This document shows, one piece after another, positions 25,590 through 35,686 of a DNA stretch of 64,000 bases. The notes below the pieces were generated by a model. The model was not told the origin of the DNA. It did not search any database and saw only the letters and a program-made list of their open reading frames with translations. The translations under genes were made by a program, and so were the position numbers. The stretch spans positions 1-64,000 of the forward strand of contig NZ_JAPEOX010000004.1 in the NCBI RefSeq assembly GCF_026340675.1, given 5' to 3'. Origin of the DNA: Streptomyces sp. NBC_01264 (GTDB lineage Bacteria > Actinomycetota > Actinomycetes > Streptomycetales > Streptomycetaceae). Each line of letters begins with the position of its first letter. Position 1 is the first letter of the stretch.

Positions 25590-26510
25590 TCAGCCCGACT
25601 TCGTGGACCGGAAGTCCGCCACCGCCCGGTTGCGTAGATCGCGCTGTGTAAACCGGTACCAGCCGTCCAGGTCGTTCAGTGACGCTGCCGGATTGGGGCC
25701 TGCCTTCAGCTGGGCGGCGACCGCACTGCGCAACTGGTCCGCGAACCGGGCCGGGACCGTGATCAACCTGTTCACCGACACGATGCCGCTCTGCGCATCG
25801 GTCAGGTGGACCGCCAACGTGAAGGGGCCGCCCGGCGCCCCCGGCACCCCGGCCTTGTAGCCCGCCTTCTCCTGGGGGTCGGCCACCCACTCTGCATCCG
25901 ACCACCGCGCTGGACGGCCGTCGGGGAAGTCGAAGCGGAACATGAGGAGCAGAGCGTGGTCGGAGTGGACGAGCGCGAAGTTCGCCTTTCCGTCCCGGAA
26001 CGCGTTGGTCGTCGCCTCCCCCGGCCCGCCCAGGAACACCTGCAGGGTGCCCGCGGTCGGCGTCAAGAGCAGTTGCGAGTTGTCGGGAATGGGGAACACC
26101 AGGGCACCCGGGTAGGGCTGGCCTACGACCATCGCCGTGCTGGCCTGCTCCGAGCCGCCCCGGGCGCCTTCCGTGACGCCGTCGGAGTACTCGTCGTCCT
26201 CGTCTTCCGAGATCACACCCAACACCTCGTCGTACGGAATGTCCGCGACGATCCAACCCCCCTCGATCCGCCACGGGCAGCGCAGGATGAGTTTCACTGG
26301 TGCGAGCGCCAACTCCTGGTTCGGGTCCGCTTCCGGCTCCCACAGTGACTCGATCATGACGGCGAGGGAGTGTCCCGAGGACGGCTCGTAGAGGTACCAG
26401 GGGGCCAGCTCGTCAGGGAGCGGCGAGTGGTAGGTGCGGCCGGGCACCCCGTGATACCCGGCCCTCGCCATCGCCGCCTTGGTGTCGGGGTTCACGTACT
26501 CGCTGCGCAT
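25590..26510 (-). CDS. Hypothetical protein
   Basis: The 306-residue protein starts at ATG 26510; upstream in-frame codons read into non-coding-like sequence. It begins with VNPDTKAAMARAGYHGVPG and has an acidic loop near residues 90-105 (SEDEDDEYSDGVTEG). Its second half is beta-rich (ANFALVHSDHALLLMFRFDF). It could be a two-domain beta protein. No signal peptide or membrane segment is seen. Neighbours on both sides are on the same strand but well separated. Function is unknown. Confidence 0.72.
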   Translation of the reverse strand: MRSEYVNPDTKAAMARAGYHGVPGRTYHSPLPDELAPWYLYEPSSGHSLAVMIESLWEPEADPNQELALAPVKLILRCPWRIEGGWIVADIPYDEVLGVISEDEDDEYSDGVTEGARGGSEQASTAMVVGQPYPGALVFPIPDNSQLLLTPTAGTLQVFLGGPGEATTNAFRDGKANFALVHSDHALLLMFRFDFPDGRPARWSDAEWVADPQEKAGYKAGVPGAPGGPFTLAVHLTDAQSGIVSVNRLITVPARFADQLRSAVAAQLKAGPNPAASLNDLDGWYRFTQRDLRNRAVADFRSTKSG

Positions 26511-26738
26511 AGTCGTCCATCCTGTAGTAGATCGGGCAAGGGGAGTCTGCCAAAGCGCACTGACAGCCCGGGATGGAACTACGTGCCCCTCCAGGGTGGG
26601 CGAAGCCCAGCGCATCGCACTGTCCAGACACCTCGGCCGCTCGGGCCCCCGCGTTCGGCCCCGGCCCGAAGCTCGCAGCTGGCTTGCAGCGGTCGCGCCC
26701 GGTCATGCCGGGCCGAGGCCGGTCTCGGGCACCGCCGA

Positions 26739-28199
26739 CTACGGTCTCGCATCCAGGAAGGCCTCGAGCAGAGCCGGGTCCAGCAGGTCGGTCCACTCGG
26801 TGCCCGGGGGTAGCGGCCCCAGGTCTGCTTCGAGTTGCTCAGCCTCCTGGGCGGTAGCCGGCTCCATCGCGCGGCGCAGTCCGCGGGCGTGCCGGTGGTC
26901 CATGGACAGCGGGGCCGCATGGTGGTCCAGTCCGGACAGGTAGCGGTGTGCGGGCGGGGTCAGTACCACGGCCTGGACGGCGAGGAAGTGCAGCAGTTGC
27001 TGCAGGGTGCGCTCGTCCGCCGCGGCGGACTCCGGAGGGCAGGGGGCGGGCAGGCTGATGTTCTCCGCGATCCGCTGCCATGCCTGGGCCCGGGTGGGCG
27101 CCGCGTCGTCCGGGTCGGCCCTGCTGGCGCCCAGAAGCAGCGAGCGCAGGGTGACCACTCGCATGGCCGGGTCGTCTCCGGTCAACGGTTGCCGGCGCGG
27201 AACCAGCAGACGGCCGGTGAAGCTCTGCCGCAGCCCTCGGGCGCCTGGCAGGAGTTCGGCGATGGTCTGTTCGGCTGCGAACCGGGCGAGCGCTCGGGAG
27301 GGCTCGGTCGCGCAGTACCCGGCCTGTCCCTGGAAGGTGCCGTCGGGCAGCGGCCATCCGACCTCCCATCGCCAAGCCTCCCTGGGCGGCGTCCAGCTGG
27401 TGCCGTCGGCGGGCCATACTGGCCGGTCCCAGCCCGGGAGCAGCGGACCCTTCGGGTGAGCGGGCTGCAGGCGGGCTTGGAGGCCGTGGGAGGAGGCGGA
27501 CACGGGCTGGTGGGCGGTGAAGCCCTTGCCGTCAGCGACCCATTCCAGCGACGCCGGGGTGAAGCGGGAGGCCCTCAGCAGACCGTCGGCGGCCTGCGCC
27601 AACATCTCCAGGACGGCGCCGCGCAGCGCGTCCTCGAATACCAGCGGCCAGTTGGCCGGGTCCTCGGCGGCCAGTTCGGGTACCGCCAGCGTCCACACCC
27701 GAAGGGCGGCGGTCCAGTCCGGGCCTGCGGCCAAGGCCTCGTGCAGCGTGCGACCCGCCCACCCTGCCGATACGTCCGGTTCGCCCCGACTATCCTGATC
27801 TTCGGCATTCTGCAGGCGGTGCACGAGCGCGCCGGCTTCAACCCCCAGCCCGGCCGCTACTTCGCGCAGTCGGTGCACGGTCAGCGGGCGCAGCAGGTCC
27901 ACGAACCGGTCCACCAGCGTCGCCGCCTGCCATGGGGTCACCGGCACGGTGACCGACAACGCCGGCCAGTCCTGGGCCGCGATCGTGAGGTCACCGGTGC
28001 CGATCTCGTGCCGCGGCACCCGGTCCACGACCGCGAACGCCGCGCGCAACAGGTCCCGGGCAGGGCCGGGTTCCGGCGTCGGGGCGCCGGTGAACGCGGC
28101 CACCGCCGCAGGGAGCAGCTCAGCCGGGCAGTCCAGCGCCGCTGCTGCGGCCCGGATTCGCGAGGGATCCGGGGTTGGCGATGGGATTTTGAATGTCAC
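26739..28199 (-). CDS. Hypothetical helical protein
   Basis: The 486-residue protein starts with GTG at 28199, which lies 6 bp after TACGGT, the same leaderless layout as the giant genes. It is mostly helical: an N-terminal domain (RIRAAAAALDCPAELLPAAV), a Trp-rich middle part (WTPPREAWRWEVGWPL) and a helical C-terminus ending in PGTEWTDLLDPALLEAFL. An open frame continues far upstream, but it has no start signal and is out of character, so the long version was rejected. No named domain was recognised. Confidence 0.75.
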   Translation of the reverse strand: MTFKIPSPTPDPSRIRAAAAALDCPAELLPAAVAAFTGAPTPEPGPARDLLRAAFAVVDRVPRHEIGTGDLTIAAQDWPALSVTVPVTPWQAATLVDRFVDLLRPLTVHRLREVAAGLGVEAGALVHRLQNAEDQDSRGEPDVSAGWAGRTLHEALAAGPDWTAALRVWTLAVPELAAEDPANWPLVFEDALRGAVLEMLAQAADGLLRASRFTPASLEWVADGKGFTAHQPVSASSHGLQARLQPAHPKGPLLPGWDRPVWPADGTSWTPPREAWRWEVGWPLPDGTFQGQAGYCATEPSRALARFAAEQTIAELLPGARGLRQSFTGRLLVPRRQPLTGDDPAMRVVTLRSLLLGASRADPDDAAPTRAQAWQRIAENISLPAPCPPESAAADERTLQQLLHFLAVQAVVLTPPAHRYLSGLDHHAAPLSMDHRHARGLRRAMEPATAQEAEQLEADLGPLPPGTEWTDLLDPALLEAFLDARP

Positions 28200-28205
28200 C
28201 CCACC

Positions 28206-28211
28206 ACCGTA
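28206..28211 (-). promoter_or_regulatory. -10 hexamer, leaderless start
   Basis: TACGGT on the minus strand is 6 bp from the GTG at 28199, as for the genes starting at 12064 and 34014. Confidence 0.5.
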
Positions 28212-28517
28212 CGGATCTGATCGGACGACCATGGGTCGAATCAGCAGGCCGAAGGGGCGCGTGAGGAGCCGTGGAAGCCGCGCAGGGGATGTGACTGAAC
28301 ACCGCACTCTGCGAACGGACACCTCTTCTTGGGGACCGGCGTACGAGGTGGGAGGAGGTTGGATCCGTGCAGGGGCCCGGCCCGCATCCCGGGCGGAACG
28401 CAGGGCCTTGCATGCTGCCGGCGCGGCGATCGGGCACTTGCCTGAACTGCAGGCCAGGCCCCTCGGCGGCCGCCGCAAGAGCACTGAGGGTGGGTAGAGG
28501 CCGACTAGGGTTCGGGC

Positions 28518-29162
28518 ATGCGTACGAAGAGGATCATTGCGGCGATAGGGGGCCTGACCCTGTTCCTCACGGCCTGCGGGGTCGGTTCGAAGGACTACAG
28601 CGCGCAGGACTACTCCTTCCCCGAGCTGCCCCAGGCCGTCGCCAGTCCGGTCCGGCAGCCGTCCGACCTTCTGATGCCGTTGGCGCAGCCCGGGGACGTC
28701 TTCCACGAGGTCGTCGCCGTCGGCTTGCGGGGGAAGACTCTCGACATGGCCAACACCGACGGGGAGACCACCGCCCGATGCCCTGCCGACCTGGTCCTGA
28801 AGGACGGCGGCGAGGCTGTGTGCGTGAGCACATTCGAGGGCCTGGAGGTCGAGTGGGACGTCATCGTAGGCAAGGCCACAGACGCGCACGGAAGGCCGGT
28901 CCAGTGGAGCGCTGAACCCCGCAAGGGCATTCTCACGCGGGACGGTGCCGCCAACCAGGTCTACAACAACTATGGCGGGCCCGATCTTGTGCGCTGCAGC
29001 AACATCCCGAAGGCCGTCCTGGTCCCGATGCTCGGCATATCCGGCTACAGCTGCCAGACGGTGGTGGGCGGGAAGGCAGGAAAGCCCATGCCGATCGAAG
29101 TCGGTCTGGTCTACCCGAAGTTGCAATGCGGACACCGGACTCGCGAAGCCTGCGTAGGTTGA
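28518..29162 (+). CDS. Putative lipoprotein
   Basis: The 214-residue protein has a lipoprotein signal peptide: basic start MRTKRI, hydrophobic core IIAAIGGLTLFL and lipobox TAC-G with the lipidated Cys at residue 20. The mature part is soluble with four more cysteines that could form disulphides (RCPADLVLKDGGEAVCVST, VRCSN, YSCQT). It is expected to be anchored to the outer face of the membrane. The ATG is 6 bp after TAGGGT, so a leaderless mRNA is likely. Function is unknown. Confidence 0.8.
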   Translation: MRTKRIIAAIGGLTLFLTACGVGSKDYSAQDYSFPELPQAVASPVRQPSDLLMPLAQPGDVFHEVVAVGLRGKTLDMANTDGETTARCPADLVLKDGGEAVCVSTFEGLEVEWDVIVGKATDAHGRPVQWSAEPRKGILTRDGAANQVYNNYGGPDLVRCSNIPKAVLVPMLGISGYSCQTVVGGKAGKPMPIEVGLVYPKLQCGHRTREACVG

Positions 29163-29320
29163 GCTGGCTCCTTCACCGGGCCGTCTCCTCGGCGCTCTGG
29201 CCAGGATCGACAGGAGACCGGCGCCAGCCCGCCGCCCCCAACCGGCCCAGGAGCAGGTGCGGGGGCGTCGAGCCCGCCGGCGCGGCTCCCGGGCGGGGGC
29301 GGTACGGGCGGCGGTCAGGG

Positions 29321-30259
29321 CTACGTCTCGTCGACGAGGTGCAGGACGACGGTGCGCCGGACGCCGGCCTCCAGCATGGCCTGGGCGCGGTGCTGGCCGT
29401 TGATGTAGCCAGTGTCGCTGGAGGGTTGGATCGCGTCCGCCGTGTTGAACAGGGTGGCCAGCGCCTCCGTCTCCCACCGGGTGGCACCGGCCGTCGTCGC
29501 GTGGGCGACAGCGAACTCCTCCATGTCGTCGGCCTCCACGGACAGCGCGCGGGCCCGCTGCAGGACCTCCCGCGCCATCGCGTTGACCGTGTGCCAGTCG
29601 CCGCCGTGGTACCAGCAGCAGGTACGGGCGGTGCGGCGCGGCAGGATCTGACGTGCCCAGCGCCGCCACGCGGGCACCCCGACCGGCATGCACGCCGGCT
29701 CGCGGAACGGACGCGGCCGGGCGAGGTGGGCAACAGCGAACTCGGCGAACACCAGCCGCGGTCCCGGCTCGGCGGGCCGCGGCACGTAGTCGGCACCGCG
29801 GTCGGTGGCGACGGTTGCGCCGAGTAGATCCTGCAGTTCCTCTTCTGTGATCACTGACCAGCGCGGGCCGTGCGGGCGGTAGCGGTCGGCGCCAGCGAAC
29901 ACCACGCGCCGGAAGCGGGTCTGCTGACGGGAGCCCTCCGGCCAGATCTGCCGCTCCACCCACACCGGCGGCAAGTCTTGGTCGGGGCAGTGCCGCTCCC
30001 ACACCGCGCCCGCGAACCTCTCGGCCCCGTTCATCAGCCCCATGCCCTCCGCGAGGGCGATCTGGGTCGCCACCGCGACCGGGCGGGTCCCGGGAGCAGT
30101 GAACAGCTGCAGCCGGAACGTCCCCGGCAGCATGGGGGCAGTGAACATGTGGTCGTCCACGCTGAGCTGGCGCGGAGCCCGCAGGGATCCCAGCTCGTCC
30201 TGGTCGTGGGGACGCGGCGCCGGTTGGGGGGCCGGGCTGGCGGGGAGGTCGTCGGTCAT
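29321..30259 (-). CDS. GQHR-motif (ParB/DGQHR-like) protein
   Basis: The 312-residue protein ends with YINGQHRAQAMLEAGVRRTV, which matches the GQHR signature of ParB/sulfiredoxin-fold and DGQHR-domain proteins. In those families the motif helps bind nucleotide or DNA. The preceding 120 residues contain two cysteines (RTARTCCWYHGG) and an acidic helix (RALSVEADDMEEFAVAH). The ATG overlaps the stop of the giant gene (ATGA), so translation is coupled and the two proteins probably act together. The other giant paralogue lacks such a partner. The exact role is unknown; being coded at the C-terminus rather than N-terminus, the motif is not typical ParB. Confidence 0.7.
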   Translation of the reverse strand: MTDDLPASPAPQPAPRPHDQDELGSLRAPRQLSVDDHMFTAPMLPGTFRLQLFTAPGTRPVAVATQIALAEGMGLMNGAERFAGAVWERHCPDQDLPPVWVERQIWPEGSRQQTRFRRVVFAGADRYRPHGPRWSVITEEELQDLLGATVATDRGADYVPRPAEPGPRLVFAEFAVAHLARPRPFREPACMPVGVPAWRRWARQILPRRTARTCCWYHGGDWHTVNAMAREVLQRARALSVEADDMEEFAVAHATTAGATRWETEALATLFNTADAIQPSSDTGYINGQHRAQAMLEAGVRRTVVLHLVDET

Positions 30260-33200
30260 CCCTCGATCATTCCCGACGCGGCGGCGCCTGGCCGGTCAGT
30301 CGTCTGCGCGAGGTCCACCTCGCCTGCTTCGACCAGGGCCCGGCGCAGCTGTTCCGCTTCGGCGGGACGCTCGGCCTCGGGCAGCGCGGTGGCGGCCCGG
30401 AGCAGGGCCCGAGCGTGCCGGCGGACGTCGGCGTCGTACAAGGGGCCGGGGGCGGGGCGGGTGAGCAGGTGCGCGGCCAGGAGCAGGGCATCGGGGCTGC
30501 GCGGGTGGCCGGCGGCGCGTTCGGCGACCTTGTCGGCATTGTCCTGGGCGGGGGTGTGCTCGGCGCTGCGCCGGGCCAGGGGCAGCCATACCTCGTCCGT
30601 GAAGGCGGAAAGGGTGAACCAGCCGGCACCGGCGAGCGCTCCGGGCGGAAGGTCGGCCTCCAGCGCCGCCGTCCACCACGCGCGCGCGATGTCCTTGGGG
30701 GCTCGGGCGGCCGGGTCCCCCGCGGCGTCACCGGCACGCGGGCGTCCCTGCAGGGGAAAGGCGAGCGGCATGAACAGAGGGGAGACGGCCGCGGCGCCGT
30801 CCGGGCCGGCAGCCAACTCGCGCCAGGTGTCCGCGGGGTCGCCGAGCAGGTTGGGCGGCTCCTCCAGCAGGAGAGCGAACGCGACGCGGGAAGCCGCGCC
30901 GTACACGTTCGCGCGCACTGCGGCCAGGAGCTGGCCGCGGTCCAGGGCGGCGAGCAGCAGCGGATCGGTTTTGCCCCGGTCCAGCCACGCGGCGGCCGGT
31001 GAGGGGCGTTGGGGGTCGAGGGCGTACAGCTCGGGGTGGTCGGCGGTGAAGGCGGTGGCGCGGCGGTGGAGGAGTGGCAGGTGCGCGCCGATCACGGTGG
31101 CGACGGCCTCGTCGTCGGGGCGGGCGGCCAGGACGTCGGCGACGAGGCGGAGGACGTCGCCGGGCATCGCGCCGTCCTCGGTGGCGTGGCCGGCGGCGTA
31201 GTCGAGGAGGCAGTCCAGCGCGCGCACCGCCGGGTGGGTGTCCAGCAGGCCGGCGGGCAGTTTCTCCTCATCCCCGGCTGTCCTGTCGCCGGCCGGGCCG
31301 GCGGCGCGGGGAGCGGGTGTTGCCGGGGCTCCCGCGGGCGGTGGCGGGGCGGCGGGGCGGGTGAGGGGCTCGGCGAGGGTGTGCAGGTGGTCGAGGACGG
31401 CCGGCAGGTCACCGCCGAGGTCGCCACCGGTGCGCCACGCGAAGTCGAGCAGAGCCAGCCACGCCCGGCCGGCGAACTCCGCGGCGTCGGGGACATGCGG
31501 GCTGGCGGGGGCGGGCAGGGCGCGGCTCAGCTTAAGAGCGGCGAGGACGGCCTCGGCCGGGCCCGTGGGGAAGGCGTCAGGGTGGCGCGCGGCCCTCGCG
31601 GTGGCGGCGAGGTAGAACGCGCCGAGCTCCGGCCGGGCCAGGGCGGCGAGAACCTGGGGGACGTCGGCGGTCCAGGCGGCGGGAGCGGCCCCCACCAGGC
31701 GCTGCAGCACGCGGGCGTAGCCGTCGGCGCCCGCGTCCGGAGCACCTGCGAGGGCGGCGGCGGCCGCGAGCGGGCCGGCCGCGGCGGCCAGCTCCAGCAG
31801 GTCCTCCAAGGCGACGACGGTGTCATGGCGCGAGGGCGGGCGGGCTGCGATTCGCGGGTCGGGCGGGCCGGCCGGCCCCTGCCGGCGCAGCGCGGCCAGC
31901 AGCGAGGCGAAGCCGGTGAGCAGCGGTGCGGGCAGGACCGGCGACCAGGCCCAGATGCGCAGCCAGGAGGCGAGCGGCTCGGTCCGGCCACTGGCCTGGG
32001 CCGCGTCGGGGGCGGCGGGCAGGGCCTGGTCGATCTCGTCGGCGGCAGGGGCCGGGCCGAGTGCCGCGCGTGCCCGCAGGTTCAGGTCGGCGGCCCGGCC
32101 GGGCGGGCAGGTGTTCAGCACCAGGGCGGCCAGCCGGGCGCCTTCCGGTATCGGGCGGCCGGCCAGCAGCCGCGCGGTGACCTCGACCGCCCGGTCCCAC
32201 CACTCCCCCTCGCCCGCGGTGTCGGTGCCCGGGGCCGGTGGGTGCGCGGCCAGGTGGGCGGCGAGCACCCGGTCGTGCAGGTGCGCATCCGCGGCGGCGA
32301 TCCGCGGCCAGGCCCGCATCCGCTCGGCAAGGGGGAGGCCGGCCGCGGCGTCCGCCGCGGCGAGGTCGAGGACCGCGCGGGCCAGGAGCGGGCCCATGTC
32401 GAGGACCGGGCCCAGGAAGACCCTGGCGTCCAGGACGTGGACCTCGTCCAGGTCGACGGAGGCGGGCCAGGACTGTCTGACGGGCGCCTCGATGTCGCGG
32501 CGCAGCAGGCCCGCCAGAGCGCCCCGGACCGCGCGGGCCCAGCGGAACGGCTCGCCAGCGCCGGCGTGGACGGTCACCACCAGCTCCCGCAGCAGGCCCG
32601 TGACGTCGTGGTCGGGCAGGCGGGCGGCCCACTCCCGGCGGAGCACCTCGGTCAGCTCGGGGAGCGGCTCGTGGCCGGCGTGCGCGCGCCGGCGCGCGGT
32701 GGCATAGGCCAGGAAGCCGGCGTGCCCGAGGTCGACGGTGTCCTTCAGCAACTCCTCGACGACGAGGAGCCAGTCCCCGTCGCGCACGGCCATCGGGAGA
32801 TTGCCCGCCCAGCCGGCCACGAGCCGGCGCTCCAGGCTCGCCTCCTCGGCCGGGGCCCCGGCGGGGGGCCGGGCGGTGACGTGCGGGAGCAGCCGCTGGA
32901 TATCGGCGGGGGTGAGGGTGCCGGCGTCGGCCAGGCGCAGCAGCGCGCCCAGCACCAACGGGCCGGCGGCTGCAAGTGGGACGGCGTGGGCGGCCAGCCA
33001 CGGCCGGGCGGCCTCGGGGGATGCGATGGCGAGGTGCTCGAGGAACGGGGCGGCCGGCCAGACGCCGGCTGTCTCGTCGGCCAGGAGCAGGTACGGGGCG
33101 TGCTGGTGAAGGAGCGGGAGCCAGGCCGCGGCCGGGCCGGAGCGGAAGAAGAACCGGGTGGCGCGCGGGTCCGCCCAGCCGGCCAGTTCCCGCGCCTCCG

Positions 33201-34014
33201 CCTCGCCCGGCTCCTTCAGGGCGGCCAGCTCGAGGACCCGCGCGGCGCGGCCGGGCAGCGGCACCAGCAGTTGGCGGGTGGCGGCGAGGAGTTGCCGGTA
33301 GAGAGCGGCGGCGCGGGCCGGGTCGGCAACGCCGCCGTGCAGGGTGCCCGAGGTCTTCGCGTACAGCTCGGGCCACACGCCCAGGGCCTCCTCCTGAGCG
33401 GCGCCGAGTGGGACGCCCATCAGACGCTCGGCGATCCCCGCGGCCCGGGCCCGGTGGTAGCCGCCAGGCCGGGCCAGTTGCCCGCGCAGGACGTCAGCCG
33501 CCTCCCGCAGGCGGACGCACTCCTCGGCGCCGTTCATGCCCGCGCCACCGGCGGAGGTGGCCGCAGGCGGGACGGCGGACTGCCGCGATGCGGCGGCGGG
33601 TTCCCGGGGCCCGGCAGCCGGGCCGCGGCCGGCGGCGCCAGTCTCGCCCGTCGGCACCGGGCGGTTCGGCGCGGCAAGGGGCCCGTCATCCGCCGCCCCG
33701 ACCGGAACGCGGGACGGGCCGAGGCCGGGGCGGGCGTCGATCGCGTCAAGCAGAGCGGCGGCCGCGGCCTTCAGGCCCACCGCTTCCGGGGCGCCCGGCA
33801 GGCTAAGCAGCGCATCGGCGGCGCCACGCAGACACGACTCCGCGACCTCCGCCGGCCGCCGCAGGAAACCGCCTGTCAGAACCCGCCGCGCGTCCTCCAA
33901 GAGTTCCAGCGCACGCAACCCCGGTACGCCCTGCGCGGTCAGCACCGCAGCCAGGACCTCACCGACCACCGGCAGTTCGTCCCCACCGGCCAGCCTCATC
34001 GTCTCGTCGCTCAC
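30256..34014 (-). CDS. Giant helical protein, paralogue B
   Basis: The 1252-residue protein is homologous to the product of 8264-12064 from start to end. Conserved blocks include GIAERLMGVPLGAAQEEALG, AKTSGTLHGG, LLVPLPGRAARVLELAAL, WADPRATRFFFRSGPA and WPAAPFLEHLA. It is Ala/Leu/Pro-rich and helical, consistent with a long solenoid. No enzymatic motif was found. The GTG at 34014 is 6 bp after TACGGT, and about 20 bp of promoter sequence is shared with paralogue A. Unlike A, it ends in a 4-bp overlap with a GQHR-motif gene. Function is unknown. Confidence 0.85.
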   Translation of the reverse strand: MSDETMRLAGGDELPVVGEVLAAVLTAQGVPGLRALELLEDARRVLTGGFLRRPAEVAESCLRGAADALLSLPGAPEAVGLKAAAAALLDAIDARPGLGPSRVPVGAADDGPLAAPNRPVPTGETGAAGRGPAAGPREPAAASRQSAVPPAATSAGGAGMNGAEECVRLREAADVLRGQLARPGGYHRARAAGIAERLMGVPLGAAQEEALGVWPELYAKTSGTLHGGVADPARAAALYRQLLAATRQLLVPLPGRAARVLELAALKEPGEAEARELAGWADPRATRFFFRSGPAAAWLPLLHQHAPYLLLADETAGVWPAAPFLEHLAIASPEAARPWLAAHAVPLAAAGPLVLGALLRLADAGTLTPADIQRLLPHVTARPPAGAPAEEASLERRLVAGWAGNLPMAVRDGDWLLVVEELLKDTVDLGHAGFLAYATARRRAHAGHEPLPELTEVLRREWAARLPDHDVTGLLRELVVTVHAGAGEPFRWARAVRGALAGLLRRDIEAPVRQSWPASVDLDEVHVLDARVFLGPVLDMGPLLARAVLDLAAADAAAGLPLAERMRAWPRIAAADAHLHDRVLAAHLAAHPPAPGTDTAGEGEWWDRAVEVTARLLAGRPIPEGARLAALVLNTCPPGRAADLNLRARAALGPAPAADEIDQALPAAPDAAQASGRTEPLASWLRIWAWSPVLPAPLLTGFASLLAALRRQGPAGPPDPRIAARPPSRHDTVVALEDLLELAAAAGPLAAAAALAGAPDAGADGYARVLQRLVGAAPAAWTADVPQVLAALARPELGAFYLAATARAARHPDAFPTGPAEAVLAALKLSRALPAPASPHVPDAAEFAGRAWLALLDFAWRTGGDLGGDLPAVLDHLHTLAEPLTRPAAPPPPAGAPATPAPRAAGPAGDRTAGDEEKLPAGLLDTHPAVRALDCLLDYAAGHATEDGAMPGDVLRLVADVLAARPDDEAVATVIGAHLPLLHRRATAFTADHPELYALDPQRPSPAAAWLDRGKTDPLLLAALDRGQLLAAVRANVYGAASRVAFALLLEEPPNLLGDPADTWRELAAGPDGAAAVSPLFMPLAFPLQGRPRAGDAAGDPAARAPKDIARAWWTAALEADLPPGALAGAGWFTLSAFTDEVWLPLARRSAEHTPAQDNADKVAERAAGHPRSPDALLLAAHLLTRPAPGPLYDADVRRHARALLRAATALPEAERPAEAEQLRRALVEAGEVDLAQTTDRPGAAASGMIEG

Positions 34015-34020
34015 CGGTGC

Positions 34021-34026
34021 ACCGTA
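34021..34026 (-). promoter_or_regulatory. -10 hexamer, leaderless start
   Basis: TACGGT, 6 bp from GTG 34014; flanking GTGCACCGTAGAGC (plus strand) is identical to the region before paralogue A. Confidence 0.55.
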
Positions 34027-34106
34027 GAGCCGGCGGGCCCGCGCGCGGGCCGGAACCGGACACCCCGGCCCCCCGGCCCGGCGGGTGCGGGGCGGGCGCG
34101 GCCGGG

Positions 34107-34490
34107 TCACTCCTCGTCGCGGGTCTTGTAGAACTCGTGGGCCTCGTTGGCGATCTCCGCCGCAGCCCGCGAACACCGCATCTGCGCCTTCGCGTCGCGT
34201 CCGGTGTATCCCGCGGCCCGGCGCATCATCAGCTCCGCCGTCACGAGAAGCTGTTCGGCCTCCAAGCCGAGCGGCTTGCGTTCCGTCTCCATCTCGATCT
34301 CGAAGACCACGCCGTTGACCTCGTTCAGCGCCTGCTCCAGGCTCGCGCTGTCACACCGGTCTGGGTCCGTCACCACCCCCGTGGTCTCCTGCACCCAGCT
34401 CGTCAGGTGCGTCAGGAGCACGCGCCGGTACCCCTCCCCCTCGGCCTCCGCCGGGTCCAGGACGATGTCTTCCGCCTGTACTGCGCCCAT
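34107..34490 (-). CDS. Hypothetical helical protein
   Basis: The 127-residue acidic protein starts with ATG at 34490 behind GGAAGGTGA. It is helical throughout (LEQALNEVNGVVFEIEMETE, EQLLVTAELMMRRAAGY) and ends with EIANEAHEFYKTRDEE. It lies 92 bp upstream of the giant gene on the same strand, with a TACGGT promoter in between, so cotranscription is possible but not required. No family was recognised. Confidence 0.7.
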   Translation of the reverse strand: MGAVQAEDIVLDPAEAEGEGYRRVLLTHLTSWVQETTGVVTDPDRCDSASLEQALNEVNGVVFEIEMETERKPLGLEAEQLLVTAELMMRRAAGYTGRDAKAQMRCSRAAAEIANEAHEFYKTRDEE

Positions 34491-35686
34491 GCCGCTCACC
34501 TTCCGTCCGCGGCCGGAGTCTGCGTGACACCGGGTCCGTGCCGCCCAACGCCACAAGGAGCCTCCGGGATACGCGCACACGTGCTGCGGATCTTGGGACC
34601 GGGTGGACGGTGCACTTGAGCCCGAGGGCGACCCCCAGACTGGACAGCCAGCCCGGAGCGGGGCCCGCAACGGAGAGCGGGTGGACAACCCGAGCGGCCG
34701 GCAAACGCGGAGCCCTGCGCGCGAAGCCGGCGAACTGGAGCGGGGACGGCCCGCATCCACGACGCCACCCTCGCCCTGCTGCGGCGGGAGGACGCGGACG
34801 CCCACCGGCTCTTCCCGCCAGGACCGGCTTTCAGCGAAGCCTTGGTCGACGACGACGTCAGGCGCCGCCTTGGAACCGCCCTGGAGGCGTACGGCAAAGC
34901 CAGGAACACCGCGGGCCGGGTGGACTTGTTCATGCTGTTCACCGGCACAGGCGACGACGAAGTCCCGCACATCGGGTAGCAGCAGCGGCCCCTTCGGCGC
35001 GGCGTGCAGCACGGCCCGCCGTACTCCGCGCAGCCGCGACCGGGGCGCCAGCGGGTGCAGCGGCGGCGAGCAGCAGGTGCTGCCCGGGGTGTGAGGGGCA
35101 GCAGCAGGCGTCTCGCGGCTGCAGCGGCTGCCCTTCGGCGTCTGGTGCAGCACCCGGCCGCAGGCCCGCAGGGGCAGCAGCACCGGGGTGGGCGCCGCGT
35201 TGCAGCACAGGCGCAGCCGGCTCGTGCCGTCCGGCCTGCTGCACGGCGTCCTCCGGGGTTCGGGACGTGGGGGCAGCAGCGCTGCAACCCCGGTGACGAG
35301 AAGCGGGAGGAGCGCGTCCGTCGTACGGGTCTCCCGGTCCGGCGCCGGGAACCGCGAGAGGGCTGGCATGAGGAACGCGCCCGGTCCCGCCGCCGCCCGG
35401 AGACGACGCCAACGTCGCAGCCGCCGGTCTATGCCGTGGCCGCACACCTCCGGGGCCCAACCTTCAGCCCCCGCTCCCCGGGAGAGAGCCGCGAGCGGCC
35501 ATGCCCGCCCGCGGGCGGGCATCAGGTGTCACGCTGTCACGCCCGCCGTGCAGGTAACCGGAAACCCAACGTCTGTGCAGGTCAGAGCCATTCTCCGACG
35601 GCCGTGACATTACAGCGTGACAGCGAGCCCCTGTGACATCCGAGGGGGTCGCCGGTGGGCCGCCGTCCTCGACGCGCGGTCTGGGG

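Noticed and set aside
28200..30002. A 600-codon upstream extension of the 26739-28199 gene
   Set aside because: It lies opposite the lipoprotein gene, has no start signal and its composition is not protein-like; the GTG at 28199 has a good -10.
35000..35300. Possible repeat protein on the minus strand (VLHQTPKG / VLHAAPKG)
   Set aside because: The similarity follows from CTG/GCC-rich low-complexity DNA; no start and no continuous coding character.
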